Shown here one piece after another: positions 9,060 to 17,473 of a DNA stretch of 64,000 nt. The stretch is from assembly GCF_014201315.1 (NCBI RefSeq), contig NZ_JACHDY010000002.1, positions 806,001 through 870,000 on the forward strand, written 5' to 3'. The DNA is from Edaphobacter lichenicola. GTDB taxonomy: Bacteria > Acidobacteriota > Terriglobia > Terriglobales > Acidobacteriaceae. The notes below the pieces were generated by a model. That model saw nothing but the letters and a program-made list of their open reading frames with translations. It did not search any database and was not told where the DNA came from. Each line of letters begins with the position of its first letter. The stretch's first letter is position 1. The position numbers and the translations under genes are program-made.

Positions 9060-9240
9060 CCTCCCAGTCTACGGTTTCGCCTGTCTGTCCGAAAGTTTCC
9101 AGAGACGCTTCTTTTCCCAATACAAGCATCAAAGATGAGAAAATAGAGAGGACTATGCAACCCGGTGCATCCTGCCGGGAGTGTCACAATCCATCCCACA
9201 CGAAACTTTCGCCCCCCGTAGCCGTCAGACCACATAGCCC

Positions 9241-10275
9241 ATGCCCCTACTCGAGACTCCGCCCAACTCCGCACCGCCCAACCAGCCCGTAAAGGTGCGC
9301 ACCGGCCGCTTCGGCGAACTCGACGAGCGTGAGCTTATTCACCTGCTGGACTCTCTCGACGACGAGCGCTCCAAGGCGCGCTTCCGCGAGTCCATCTACA
9401 TCTCCATCATCATCTACCTGGCCATCGTCTGGTTCCTCTTCTATGGCCCCCGCGTACTCTTTCACCAGCCCCGCCTCATCAGCCCCGCCCAGGTGCTCAA
9501 AGAACGCGAGCAGCAGCTGACCCGCCTCGAAGACCCGGCGAACCTCTCCAAAATCGCACCCAGAACCCCCAAGGCACGACCAGCACAACCAGTCGTAGAT
9601 GAGAAGATATTGAAGCAGTTGCAGGCGATGCGCAAGGCCGCTCCACCAACTCCAGCAGCACCCCCGGCACCGACTCCTGCGCCACCCGTCACTCAGCCTG
9701 CGCCACCTCAACCGGCGACGCCCCTGCCCCCCGCCCCGCAGCCTCAGCCTACGCAGCAACCCGCCCAGCAGGCCCTCGTGGAAGCGCCAAAACCCGTTCC
9801 AACCCGGCCCAACTTTGGCAACCCTAACCAGACCGCAGGCGACGCCATCCGCCAGGCCGCGCAAAACGCCGCCCGCGACCACGGCAGCGCCGGCGACTAC
9901 AGCGGAGGCCAATCCAGTGGACGCGCCGGCATGGGCACCGGAGCCGAGATCCTCTCCGACACGCAGGGCGTTGACTTCGGCCCCTACATCCGTCGCATCC
10001 TCGGCGACATCAAGCGCAACTGGATCCCACTCATCCCCGAAGAGGCCCGTCCGCCCCTCAACAAACAAGGCGAGACCCTCATCCGCTTCACCATCCTCCC
10101 AGACGGCCGCATCGCCGCCATGAACCTCGACGGCAGCAGCCAGGATCAGGCCATCGACCGCGCCTGCTGGGGCGGTATCACCGGCGTAGGCCAGTTCCCC
10201 CCGCTCCCCGCCAACTTCCACGGCCCCAACCTGGAACTCCGCATCGACTTCCTCACCAACAAGCCCCTCCCATAA
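9241..10275 (+). CDS. TonB-like energy transducer with Pro-rich linker
   Basis: A 344-aa protein: cytoplasmic N-terminus of about 55 aa, a single membrane helix (IYISIIIYLAIVWFLFYG), then a long Pro/Ala/Gln-rich linker (about residues 135-190) of the kind that spans the periplasm, and a C-terminal domain with RILGDIKRNWIPLIPEEA and GETLIRFTILPDGRIAAMNL typical of TonB/TolA C-termini. It probably couples the proton-motive force to outer-membrane receptors, together with ExbBD-type partners not in this window. Unlike classical TonB the membrane helix is not at the extreme N-terminus. The neighbour downstream is a decayed gene. Confidence 0.75.
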   Translation: MPLLETPPNSAPPNQPVKVRTGRFGELDERELIHLLDSLDDERSKARFRESIYISIIIYLAIVWFLFYGPRVLFHQPRLISPAQVLKEREQQLTRLEDPANLSKIAPRTPKARPAQPVVDEKILKQLQAMRKAAPPTPAAPPAPTPAPPVTQPAPPQPATPLPPAPQPQPTQQPAQQALVEAPKPVPTRPNFGNPNQTAGDAIRQAAQNAARDHGSAGDYSGGQSSGRAGMGTGAEILSDTQGVDFGPYIRRILGDIKRNWIPLIPEEARPPLNKQGETLIRFTILPDGRIAAMNLDGSSQDQAIDRACWGGITGVGQFPPLPANFHGPNLELRIDFLTNKPLP

Positions 10276-10302
10276 CCAGAGCCGCGCAGAGCAACCGAAC
10301 CT

Positions 10303-10574
10303 TACCTCACCGCCCACTTCAACGGTTGGTCCGAGGAGCTTCTGCAACTCATCCATCAGTCCGGTGGAAGCGGTGAGAGGATTGCACCGCTGCCAATCTA
10401 GCCCTCGCTCTAGTGGAAGCTGAGGATTGGAGAGCAGCGGTTCAAAAAACCGATACCACCATGTGGACCCGCGCAGAACAGGCTGCAGCCGGTGCGTGGG
10501 ATGCTATTCAAACTACTTCTCCGACGATGGTCTGGCTCACGCGCTCCAAGCCATGGAAGAACAAAGCGGAGTAG
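10303..10574 (+). pseudogene. Remnant of a TetX-like FAD-dependent monooxygenase
   Basis: Two fragments in different frames. 10303-10401 reads HFNGWSEELLQLIHQSGG, ending in APLPI and a stop, like the segment before the GD motif of FAD monooxygenases. 10413-10574 (GTG, 53 codons) reads WRAAVQKTDTTMWTRAEQAA, like their C-terminal helix after the active site. The part between them that should carry the FAD-binding GDAAH motif is missing, so this is a deletion remnant and not a working gene. Identity is from family memory and remains tentative. The second fragment taken alone could be mistaken for a small gene. Confidence 0.5.
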
Positions 10575-10601
10575 AACGCCTCAGCTCATAAATCCGCTGA
10601 T

Positions 10602-11063
10602 TCACCGCGCATAAGAGAATGTGCCGCACAAATCCGTCGAATTTGCGATCTCATTCAACGCGAATACCGGCATCTTTGAGCCTGAGAAAAACGCAATCTT
10701 CAACGACCGCCCAACAACGTAAGTGGCCATCCACTGCACATCTTCAGTGCCGCACAAAGTATTCTTGTGCAGGAACTTCTTTGCCGCCGGAATGTTCAGC
10801 CTGAAGAGATTGCCACTCCCGCCAGCACTGCTGTCTGCATCGAAGACTGCGCTCACCTCGCCTGGCTCGAGAGAACGTATCTGCGCAACCACGAAGCTCG
10901 TAAAGTTGATCGACATCTTCTCCCCGCCGAAGGCCACATCACCCGTAATATTCTGTGCCGTAGAACTCTCCGCACGCCACAAACCCTTCTCCTGTGCGAC
11001 AACAGGAACACCGCAGGCCAGCAAAAATCCTGCTACCGCGCAGATCATCTTTTTCAGAATCAT
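10602..11063 (-). CDS. Small secreted protein, unknown function
   Basis: A 153-aa protein with a clear signal peptide (MILKKMICAVAGFLLACG, cleavage probably after VVAQ). The mature part has two cysteines that could pair (LCGTEDVQW and DLCGTFSYAR) and ends in a compact beta-like region. I do not recognise the family. It is oriented opposite to miaA and the fragments upstream. Confidence 0.6.
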   Translation of the reverse strand: MILKKMICAVAGFLLACGVPVVAQEKGLWRAESSTAQNITGDVAFGGEKMSINFTSFVVAQIRSLEPGEVSAVFDADSSAGGSGNLFRLNIPAAKKFLHKNTLCGTEDVQWMATYVVGRSLKIAFFSGSKMPVFALNEIANSTDLCGTFSYAR

Positions 11064-11112
11064 CTCTCAAGCATCCCATCCCATCTGTCTTTTGAGCAAA
11101 TGTACCGAAGCC

Positions 11113-11325
11113 TTGATTGCACCTTGTCATCTATCATCAAGAAGAGCTTCAGATCAAACTCCGGCTACCACCATCGCACACCAGAACCCAACCGAGCCCC
11201 TTCAGACAGAACGCCGCCGCCAGATTCGCGGCCTACTCCTGCTAGCCCTTGTCGTATTCCTCTTCAGTCTTCTCCGCGCCGCCGTCCACAACCTCTTTCA
11301 CGCAGGCTGGTGGCGTCTGTGGTGA
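11113..11325 (+). CDS. Small single-helix membrane protein before miaA
   Basis: The reading frame ending at the TGA of 11323-11325 encodes a basic segment (QTERRRQIRG) followed by one strong membrane helix (LLLLALVVFLFSLLRAAV) and a short tryptophan-rich tail. Its stop overlaps the miaA start region in a GTGA arrangement, typical of translational coupling. No ATG is available; the TTG at 11113 is a guess, and the true start may be closer to the helix. It is too short to assign a function. Confidence 0.45.
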   Translation: MIAPCHLSSRRASDQTPATTIAHQNPTEPLQTERRRQIRGLLLLALVVFLFSLLRAAVHNLFHAGWWRLW

Positions 11326-12296
11326 GTCCTCCAGACCATCCCCTCATCGTTCTCGTCGGCCCCACCGCCAGCGGCAAAACCTCCCTCGCGCTCTCTCTCG
11401 CCCAGCAGTTCAACGGCGAGATCATCAGCTGTGACTCAGTCGCCGTCTACCGCGAGATGGAGATCGGCACCGCCAAGCCAACCCACGAAGAACGGGCCCT
11501 CGTCCCTCACCTCATGATCGACATAGCCTGGCCCAATGAGTCCTGCACCGCAGGCGACTACAGCCGTCAGGCCCGCGAAGCTCTCTCCGGCATCACCGAA
11601 CGAGGCCGCCTCCCAATCATCGCCGGAGGAACCGGCCTCTATCTCCGAGCCCTCATCGACGGCCTCTTCCCCGCGCCACCACAAAAACCCGGCCAGCGCG
11701 AACGCCTCCGCAACATCGCCTCTACCCGCGGCCCTGCCTATCTGCATCGCATCCTGACCCGCCTCGACCAGGCCGCAGCAGCAACCATTCACCCCAACGA
11801 CGTCCCCAAAGTCGTACGCGCCATCGAGGTCTCTCTCGCAACCGGTCAAAGCCTCAGCTCCAACAAGCGCACTCCCATGACCGAACAATGGCAGCAAGGC
11901 CGCGACTCCCTCACCGGCTACCGCATCCTGCGCCTCGGCCTCAACCCCGCCCGCTCCCTCCTCTACGAACGCATCAACCAGCGCGCCGCCGCCATGTTTT
12001 CCAGCGAACGGCCCGACGGCGGCATCATCGAGGAGACCCGTCGTCTCATAGCCCGCTACGGCGAAGCCTGCCGCCCCCTCACCTCACTCGGCTATGCGGA
12101 AGCCGCCGCCGTCCTCCGCAAAGAACTCACCCCCGAGCAGGCCGTCACCCAGGCCCAGCAAGGCCATCGCAACTACGCCAAGCGCCAGCTCACCTGGTTC
12201 CGCCGCGAACCCGACATGCACTGGCTTCCCGGCTGCGGCGGCGACGCAGACATCACAGACCAGGCCCACCACCTCGTCGCAAAGCATCTTCACTGA
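11322..12296 (+). CDS. miaA: tRNA dimethylallyltransferase
   Basis: About 324 aa, normal for MiaA. Motifs: P-loop VGPTASGKTSLA at the N-terminus, SCDSVAVYREMEIGTAKP, GGTGLYLRALIDG, and the C-terminal GHRNYAKRQLTWFRRE that contacts tRNA. MiaA transfers a dimethylallyl group to N6 of A37 in tRNAs reading UNN codons. Three in-frame GTG codons (11310, 11319, 11322) precede SPPDHPLIVLVG; I use the last, which overlaps the stop of the small membrane protein (GTGA). An open frame extends much further upstream but that part lacks any MiaA similarity and overlaps the opposite secreted-protein gene. Confidence 0.95.
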   Translation: MSPPDHPLIVLVGPTASGKTSLALSLAQQFNGEIISCDSVAVYREMEIGTAKPTHEERALVPHLMIDIAWPNESCTAGDYSRQAREALSGITERGRLPIIAGGTGLYLRALIDGLFPAPPQKPGQRERLRNIASTRGPAYLHRILTRLDQAAAATIHPNDVPKVVRAIEVSLATGQSLSSNKRTPMTEQWQQGRDSLTGYRILRLGLNPARSLLYERINQRAAAMFSSERPDGGIIEETRRLIARYGEACRPLTSLGYAEAAAVLRKELTPEQAVTQAQQGHRNYAKRQLTWFRREPDMHWLPGCGGDADITDQAHHLVAKHLH

Positions 12297-12298
12297 CA

Positions 12299-12341
12299 GA
12301 AAAAAAGCCCACCCGCAATCATGAGACCGGATGAGCTTTTA
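12299..12341. terminator. probable bidirectional terminator after miaA
   Basis: Inverted repeat with an A tract before and a T tract after: AAAAAGCCCACCCG pairs, with two mismatches, with CGGATGAGCTTTT. It lies between the convergent miaA and lipoprotein genes and could end transcription from both sides. Confidence 0.5.
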
Positions 12342-12380
12342 CCTTGAGTCTTTGAGTAAAAATCAGCCTTAGAGCAAAGA

Positions 12381-13295
12381 TCAAGATGGCTGAATCACCA
12401 GGTTATCCGCCAGCTTGAATCGCACAATCGATTCAGCCGGAATCTCGATATCCCGATTCCCCGTCAACCCGCTTATGAGTGTCCCGCCCCCACCACCAAC
12501 CAGGCCGCCGACCAGAAGCCCAACGCCGCCTGTCGCGAGGCCGCCCACGAGCATGCCCGCTCCCGCGCCGCCGCCAATAATCGCCGCCGACCGCTTGCCC
12601 TTGCCCTTCTTCGTCCGCGTCAAATCGGAAGTATCCAGCGCATATCGCGACCCGTTGAGAGTGAGATAGGTCAACCTCAACTCCAGGATCGAAGACCCTT
12701 TGAAGTGCCCCCGGCGATGGGAAGCAACCACCACACCGCTCACCGGCGTACCCCTCGGAATCACGACGCGGTCACCCCGGCCAACCACCGGCTCTTCCAC
12801 CTCTCCGGTAAACCGGTCTCCGGCATGGCTGGTCTTCACACTGATGTGTTGATTGATCCGAATCGTCAGATTCGTCCCCGCAGCAATATTCACATCTGCC
12901 GGCCGAATAATCGGCGCAGCCCCAGGAGCAGGTGCCATCACGGGTTGTCCTGAAGAATCTACCTGCCCCGGCGTCACCCCTTGTCCCGTGGCAGTCTGAT
13001 CTGGAGTTCCAGGAGCGGTAGCGGGCGTGTTGGGCGCCACAGTCGCCGTTGGAGACGAAGGAGTCGTAGTCGTCGTCACAGCCTGCGCAGTCTGTCCCTG
13101 TGCCGGCGGCTGCACCGTTGTAGTCGTCACATTGCCATTGCCATCGGTCGAAACCACCTGCTGTGCCTGCCCCGTAGCCGCTGCCTGTTTTTTAGCCTGA
13201 TCAATCGCAGCATCCTGCTTCGACTTGCATCCAGCCAGCATCACCAACGCCAGCATCATTGCCCCAATAGTCTTGCTCGAATATTGAAAGTTCAT
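12381..13295 (-). CDS. Lipoprotein with glycine-zipper-like C-terminal region
   Basis: A 304-aa protein starting with a lipoprotein signal (ALVMLAGCKS, lipobox LAGC). A low-complexity Thr/Pro/Gln linker follows to about residue 125. The next domain (NIAAGTNLTIRINQHISVKT, then GDRFTGEVEEPV and VIPRGTPVSGVVV) resembles a TrbI/SLAP-type beta-barrel seen in acidobacterial exported proteins. A glycine-rich segment around residue 230 (GGGAGAGMLVGGLATGGVG) looks like a glycine zipper able to insert in membranes. Function unknown. The start at 13295 has GAGG eight bases upstream; the frame stays open further upstream inside the opposite acyltransferase gene, but that part is a shadow. Confidence 0.7.
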   Translation of the reverse strand: MNFQYSSKTIGAMMLALVMLAGCKSKQDAAIDQAKKQAAATGQAQQVVSTDGNGNVTTTTVQPPAQGQTAQAVTTTTTPSSPTATVAPNTPATAPGTPDQTATGQGVTPGQVDSSGQPVMAPAPGAAPIIRPADVNIAAGTNLTIRINQHISVKTSHAGDRFTGEVEEPVVGRGDRVVIPRGTPVSGVVVASHRRGHFKGSSILELRLTYLTLNGSRYALDTSDLTRTKKGKGKRSAAIIGGGAGAGMLVGGLATGGVGLLVGGLVGGGGGTLISGLTGNRDIEIPAESIVRFKLADNLVIQPS

Positions 13296-13427
13296 CGTGC
13301 CATCCTCGTTCTTAGTTCGGAGATAAGCTTCAGCAACGAAAAGTCGCAGATTGCAAACCAACACATCTCCTAAGATGCTCATTCCGCACCAGAGACCGCC
13401 CGGCCACAAAAGGTTTAAGATAATTTC

Positions 13428-14648
13428 ATGACCTCCGCAGCCTCCAGACGCCCCCAGCTTGCCCACCTCACCGCCCAGCTCGACGACCTCCGCGAGCGCG
13501 GCACCTTCTTCAAGCTGCGCGTGCTCGACGACCAGCAGGCCCCCGTCTGCACCTACGACGGCAAGCGCGTCATCAACCTCGCCTCCAACAACTACCTCGG
13601 TCTCTGCAACGACCCCCGCCTCGAAGAAGCCGCCATCGCCGCCACAAAAAAATACGGCGTAGGCTCCGGCGCCGTCCGCACCATCGCCGGCACCATGCAC
13701 ATCCACATGGAGCTCGAAGAAAAGATCGCCGCCTTCAAAGGTGTCGAGGCCTGCGTCGTCTTCCAGTCCGGCTTCGCCGCCAACGCCGGAACCGTCTCCA
13801 GCATCCTCGGCAAAGAAGACTTCATCCTCTCCGACGAGCTCAACCACGCAAGCATCATCGACGGAGCCCGCCTCTCCCGCGCCAAAATCAAAGTCTTCCG
13901 CCACAAAGATATCGCCCACGCCGAGCAGCTCCTGCAAGAGGTACAGAATGAGCCCGGCCGCAAGCTCCTCATCACGGACGGCGTCTTCTCCATGGACGGA
14001 GACATCGGCCCCGTCGACAAGCTCGCCGACCTCTGCGAAAAGTACGGAGCCATCATGATGGTCGACGACGCCCACGCCTCAGGCGTCCTCGGCCGCAACG
14101 GTCGCGGCTCCGTCGATCACTTCCACGCCACCGACAAAGTCGACGTCCAGGTCGGCACACTGTCAAAAGCCATCGGAGCCCTCGGTGGCTACGTCTGCGG
14201 CAGCCGCGACCTCATCGATTACCTCTACCACCGCGCCCGCCCCTTCCTCTTCTCCACCTCGCACCCGCCCTCGGTCGCCGCCACCTGCATCGCCGCTTTT
14301 GACATATTGGAGAATGAGCCGGAACGTATAGCCCGCCTCTGGGCCAACACTAGCTACTTCAAGCAGCAGCTCACCGGCGCCGGATTCGACGTAGGCGGCA
14401 ACACCACCCCCAAAAGCGAGACCCCCATCACCCCCATCATCATCGGCGATGGACGACGCACCATGGACTTCTCCCGCGCCCTCTTCGACGCCGGAGTCAT
14501 GGCCACCGGCATCGCCTTCCCCACCGTCCCCGAAGGTAAAGCCCGTATTCGCACCATCATGACCAGCGAACACACCCGCGAGCAGATCGACCAGGCTCTC
14601 GAAACCTTCTCCTCGGTCGCCAAAAAAATAGGCATCCTCCAATCCTGA
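13428..14648 (+). CDS. KBL/AONS-type PLP-dependent acyltransferase
   Basis: A 406-aa alpha-oxoamine synthase. It has NNYLGLCNDPRL near residue 60, GSGAVRTIAGTMHIHMELE, DELNHASIIDG, DDAHASGVLG and the PLP lysine in GTLSKAIGALGGY (about residue 246). This family condenses an amino acid with an acyl-CoA: glycine plus acetyl-CoA (2-amino-3-ketobutyrate ligase, kbl) or alanine plus pimeloyl-CoA (bioF). Overall pattern and length favour the glycine C-acetyltransferase type, but no tdh or bio gene lies nearby to confirm. It is transcribed alone, divergent from the lipoprotein gene. Confidence 0.85.
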   Translation: MTSAASRRPQLAHLTAQLDDLRERGTFFKLRVLDDQQAPVCTYDGKRVINLASNNYLGLCNDPRLEEAAIAATKKYGVGSGAVRTIAGTMHIHMELEEKIAAFKGVEACVVFQSGFAANAGTVSSILGKEDFILSDELNHASIIDGARLSRAKIKVFRHKDIAHAEQLLQEVQNEPGRKLLITDGVFSMDGDIGPVDKLADLCEKYGAIMMVDDAHASGVLGRNGRGSVDHFHATDKVDVQVGTLSKAIGALGGYVCGSRDLIDYLYHRARPFLFSTSHPPSVAATCIAAFDILENEPERIARLWANTSYFKQQLTGAGFDVGGNTTPKSETPITPIIIGDGRRTMDFSRALFDAGVMATGIAFPTVPEGKARIRTIMTSEHTREQIDQALETFSSVAKKIGILQS

Positions 14649-14731
14649 TCCACGTTATCGACCCTGACGTTCCGCCACAAACGGGCCTATTTTCACGAAT
14701 AGTGCCCTGTGGAGAGTCTATTCTTGAAAAT

Positions 14732-15640
14732 ATGCGTCTTAATGGTATGCCCCTTTACAACCTCCGCCAGCTGAGGCTAACCGGCCTCCTGCTTGGCACC
14801 GTACTCTCGATCTCACTTTCCGGGGCACCCGTAACTCTTCACGCGCAACAGACGCTCCTCGCCAGCGCAATCCCGCCGAGCTCCGCCACCGAGTCGTCCA
14901 GCCTTGCCAATCTCAACGACGCCCCCGCCAATGCTCCCGCAACCATCACCGCCCCAGATCTCCCCGACGACCCCAGCGCCCTGCTCGATCCGCAAAGCAC
15001 TCCGCCGCCGCCCGTCAAGACCGACAATCCCGACATTGTCAGCCCCAACGGCACGCAACAGACCAAGCGCATCTTAGGCCTCGTACCCAACTTCCGCTCC
15101 GTCTCCGCCGACACCAAGCTCCCGCCCATGAGCGCAAAGGACAAGTTCCTCATCGCCGGCAAGGACACCTTCGACTACTCCTCCTTCTTCATCGCCGGCA
15201 TCCAGGCCGGCATCTCCTTCAACAGCAAGTCCTACCCCGAGTTTCATCAAGGCGTAGCCGGCTTCGGCCGCTACTACTGGCACACCCTCGCCGACACCAT
15301 CGATGAGAACTTCTGGGTAGGCGGCCTCGGCCCCATCATCTTCAAGCAGGACAACCGCTTCTATACCCTCGGCCACGGCGGCTTCCGCAAACGCTCTCTC
15401 TACGCCGTCTCGCGCGTCCTCATCTCCCGCAAAGATGACGGCGGCGCGACCTTCAACTTCGCCGAGGTCATCGGCTCCGGCGCAGCCTCCGGCATCTCCA
15501 GCCTCTACTACCCCACCACCTACCGCACCTGGACCAAGGTCGGTCAGAAGTGGCTCACCAGCGACATCATCGACGGCTTCAACTTCTTCTACAAAGAGTT
15601 CTGGCCCGACGTCAACAAAGCCGTCTTCCACACCCACTAG
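14732..15640 (+). CDS. Exported protein, unknown, probably outer membrane
   Basis: About 302 aa with a signal peptide (LRLTGLLLGTVLSISLSG, cleavage after LHAQ). A Pro/Asp-rich spacer (about residues 65-105) precedes a conserved-looking domain with KDKFLIAGKDTFDYSSFF, GRYYWHTLADT and GFRKRSLYAVSRVL, of a kind frequent in Acidobacteriaceae but of no known function. I place the start at ATG 14732; a GTG at 14702 and ATG at 14747 are alternatives. It is followed by repeat copy 4. Confidence 0.7.
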   Translation: MRLNGMPLYNLRQLRLTGLLLGTVLSISLSGAPVTLHAQQTLLASAIPPSSATESSSLANLNDAPANAPATITAPDLPDDPSALLDPQSTPPPPVKTDNPDIVSPNGTQQTKRILGLVPNFRSVSADTKLPPMSAKDKFLIAGKDTFDYSSFFIAGIQAGISFNSKSYPEFHQGVAGFGRYYWHTLADTIDENFWVGGLGPIIFKQDNRFYTLGHGGFRKRSLYAVSRVLISRKDDGGATFNFAEVIGSGAASGISSLYYPTTYRTWTKVGQKWLTSDIIDGFNFFYKEFWPDVNKAVFHTH

Positions 15641-15654
15641 GTTGAAGAGCATTG

Positions 15655-15770
15655 GACAGCCGGGCGCTTCTGTTGGTCGCGAGGAGATTTCTTTCGCCGA
15701 CCAACGGGAGGCCCATGGCGAAGCCGGTATACAAGTCACGAAGTGACCGCCGCCCGCGCAGGGCGCTCTA
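15655..15770. repeat. palindromic intergenic repeat, copy 4 (short form)
   Basis: Inverted relative to the long copies: TGTTGGTCG and CGACCAACGGGAGG form the inner stem, followed by GCCGGTATAC and the core AGTCACGAAGTGACCGCC. The usual GGGCCCGTCCGGCAGGAC terminus is absent and replaced by a small hairpin (CGCCCGCGCAGGGCG). It ends just before the stop codon of the convergent hydrolase gene. Confidence 0.75.
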
Positions 15771-15775
15771 CTTCC

Positions 15776-16879
15776 TCACTTCAGATTTTTATCGAAGAAC
15801 TTCACCGCCATCGCCGACACGGTCGCATGCACCTTCTCGCGATCCACTCCAGCAGCATCCCCGCAAAACACCCCAAGCTTCGCCTTTCCCACACCCGTAC
15901 ACGTATCTAAAAACGTGTAGTGCGCCACGCCATCCGGCAGCACCGTCAGGTGCGCATTCGGCATCAACGCCAGAAATCTCCCCGCGTTCGTCGCAACAGG
16001 AGCAATCGGATCCGCCGCTCCCACCACCATCGCCACCGGAATCGTCACCTCACGAAATCCATCCGCGTCGAACGCCTGCCCCACCGCCGGAGCGATCGCA
16101 AACACCGTCTTCACCCGCGGATCGCGATAGCTCGCACCTCCACGCGCCATCGACTCCGCACTGCTCGCCCTCACCTTCGCCAGCATCTGCTCCGGATCGC
16201 CCATGTTTTTCATCTCCGGCACCACGCACTTGTGCAGCGTCGGATCGGTCTCGCACGCCTTCAGAAATCTCTCCTGATCCGTTCTCGCTCCCGCCAGCTC
16301 CAGCACCGTATAGCCGCCGATCGAGAACCCCGCCGCGCCAATCCGGGCTTCATCAACATGCGGCCCAAACGTCGCATCACTCAGCAGCGCATCCAGCGCG
16401 TCACTGATATCGGTCGCCCGCTCCCACCACAACACAAACCCCTCAGCGGTATACGGCTCAAGCGCATTATTCCCCGGATGATTGATCCCCACTGCGATAT
16501 ATCCGTGCCGCGCCAGCACCGTGCCCAGCCACGCCAACTGCATCGCCGACCCACCCGTCCCATGCGACAGCATCACCACCGGAAACTTCTCCGGCGAAGT
16601 CGCAATCGGAGCATTCACCGCCGCGCCACCCGCAAGAAACAGAGGCCCATCCGGCGGTCCAATCACCTGCGGCTCCTCATACACCTTCCCGTCCGCATTC
16701 ACCGGATACCAGATCGTCGCCACCAGCGCCTGAGTCTTCGCGCCCCGCCAGTTCCGTGCATGCGCCGGCTTGAACACCCGCGAACTTATTCCGACCTCGT
16801 AGGGAGTCGCACAGAAACCAACCTGCACACCCACCATCACCACGAAACCCAGCGTCGCCGCCCATCGCAAAGTTCTCAT
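15776..16879 (-). CDS. Exported alpha/beta hydrolase (dienelactone/PAF-hydrolase like)
   Basis: A 367-aa protein with an N-terminal signal peptide (LGFVVMVGVQVGFCA). The fold is shown by FPVVMLSHGTGG (oxyanion region), the nucleophile elbow GFSIGGYT (Ser in GxSxG, about residue 197), an Asp in VVGAADPIAP and a His in GVAHYTFLD. It is probably a secreted esterase or lipase-like enzyme of the dienelactone hydrolase/platelet-activating-factor acetylhydrolase group. The substrate is not evident. Convergent to the unknown exported protein, with a repeat copy in between. Confidence 0.82.
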   Translation of the reverse strand: MRTLRWAATLGFVVMVGVQVGFCATPYEVGISSRVFKPAHARNWRGAKTQALVATIWYPVNADGKVYEEPQVIGPPDGPLFLAGGAAVNAPIATSPEKFPVVMLSHGTGGSAMQLAWLGTVLARHGYIAVGINHPGNNALEPYTAEGFVLWWERATDISDALDALLSDATFGPHVDEARIGAAGFSIGGYTVLELAGARTDQERFLKACETDPTLHKCVVPEMKNMGDPEQMLAKVRASSAESMARGGASYRDPRVKTVFAIAPAVGQAFDADGFREVTIPVAMVVGAADPIAPVATNAGRFLALMPNAHLTVLPDGVAHYTFLDTCTGVGKAKLGVFCGDAAGVDREKVHATVSAMAVKFFDKNLK

Positions 16880-17110
16880 GCGTCACTATACGAAACCGTC
16901 TCGCCTTGGTTCCACCGCCCTCGCACTTTCATAGACATCCGCCATGCACTAAGGTCGTCCACGGCGCTTCGTTGACGTCGATGCCATCTCGTTTTATGTT
17001 GAACCTGTCCCTCGCGAGGCCGGATCCGCCGGTCTCTACCTGCCCCGCTAACCACCTCGCGGCGGTGCGGATGGAGGAGTCAGCGATACATTGCTCTCGT
17101 GAGGACAACC

Positions 17111-17452
17111 ATGCCCAATCTAAAAATCGTCTACCTTGAGCTACCAGCTCAACAGCTGGCTGCAAGCCGGGACTTCTACGCCAACCTCTTCGGCTGGTCC
17201 TTCCAGGACTACGGCCCCACCTACGCCGCCTTCTCGCAAAGTGGCACCGAAGGCGGCCTCAACGCCGACCCAGCAGAACGCACCCGCGCTCCTCTACCCG
17301 TAATCGAATCACAAAATATCGAAGAGACCGAGCAGAGCATCCTGAAGGCAGGTGGCAAAATCACGCTCCCCACCTTCAGCTTCCCCGGCGGCCGCCGCTT
17401 CCACTTCACCGACCCCGCAGGCAACGAACTAGCCATCATGCAACGCGAATAA
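17111..17452 (+). CDS. VOC-family (glyoxalase/bleomycin-resistance fold) protein
   Basis: A 113-aa single-domain protein with the VOC pattern: KIVYLELPAQQLAASRDFYANLFGW at the N-terminus (quoted here only in part as SRDFYANLFGW) and the C-terminal FHFTDPAGNELAIMQ in which Glu is a typical metal ligand. Function cannot be told from sequence; members act as lyases, isomerases or binding proteins. ATG 17111 is preceded by GTGAGGA at correct spacing. Confidence 0.85.
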   Translation: MPNLKIVYLELPAQQLAASRDFYANLFGWSFQDYGPTYAAFSQSGTEGGLNADPAERTRAPLPVIESQNIEETEQSILKAGGKITLPTFSFPGGRRFHFTDPAGNELAIMQRE

Positions 17453-17473
17453 CCGAAACCAACCTGCGCCGAA

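Noticed and set aside
10767..11321. In-frame extension of MiaA upstream of 11310
   Set aside because: It would add about 180 residues with no MiaA similarity and overlap the opposite secreted-protein gene with a clear signal peptide.
13296..14075. Upstream extension of the lipoprotein frame
   Set aside because: The extra part lies opposite the PLP enzyme gene, is acidic/Gly-rich shadow sequence, and the lipobox with ribosome site marks the real start at 13295.
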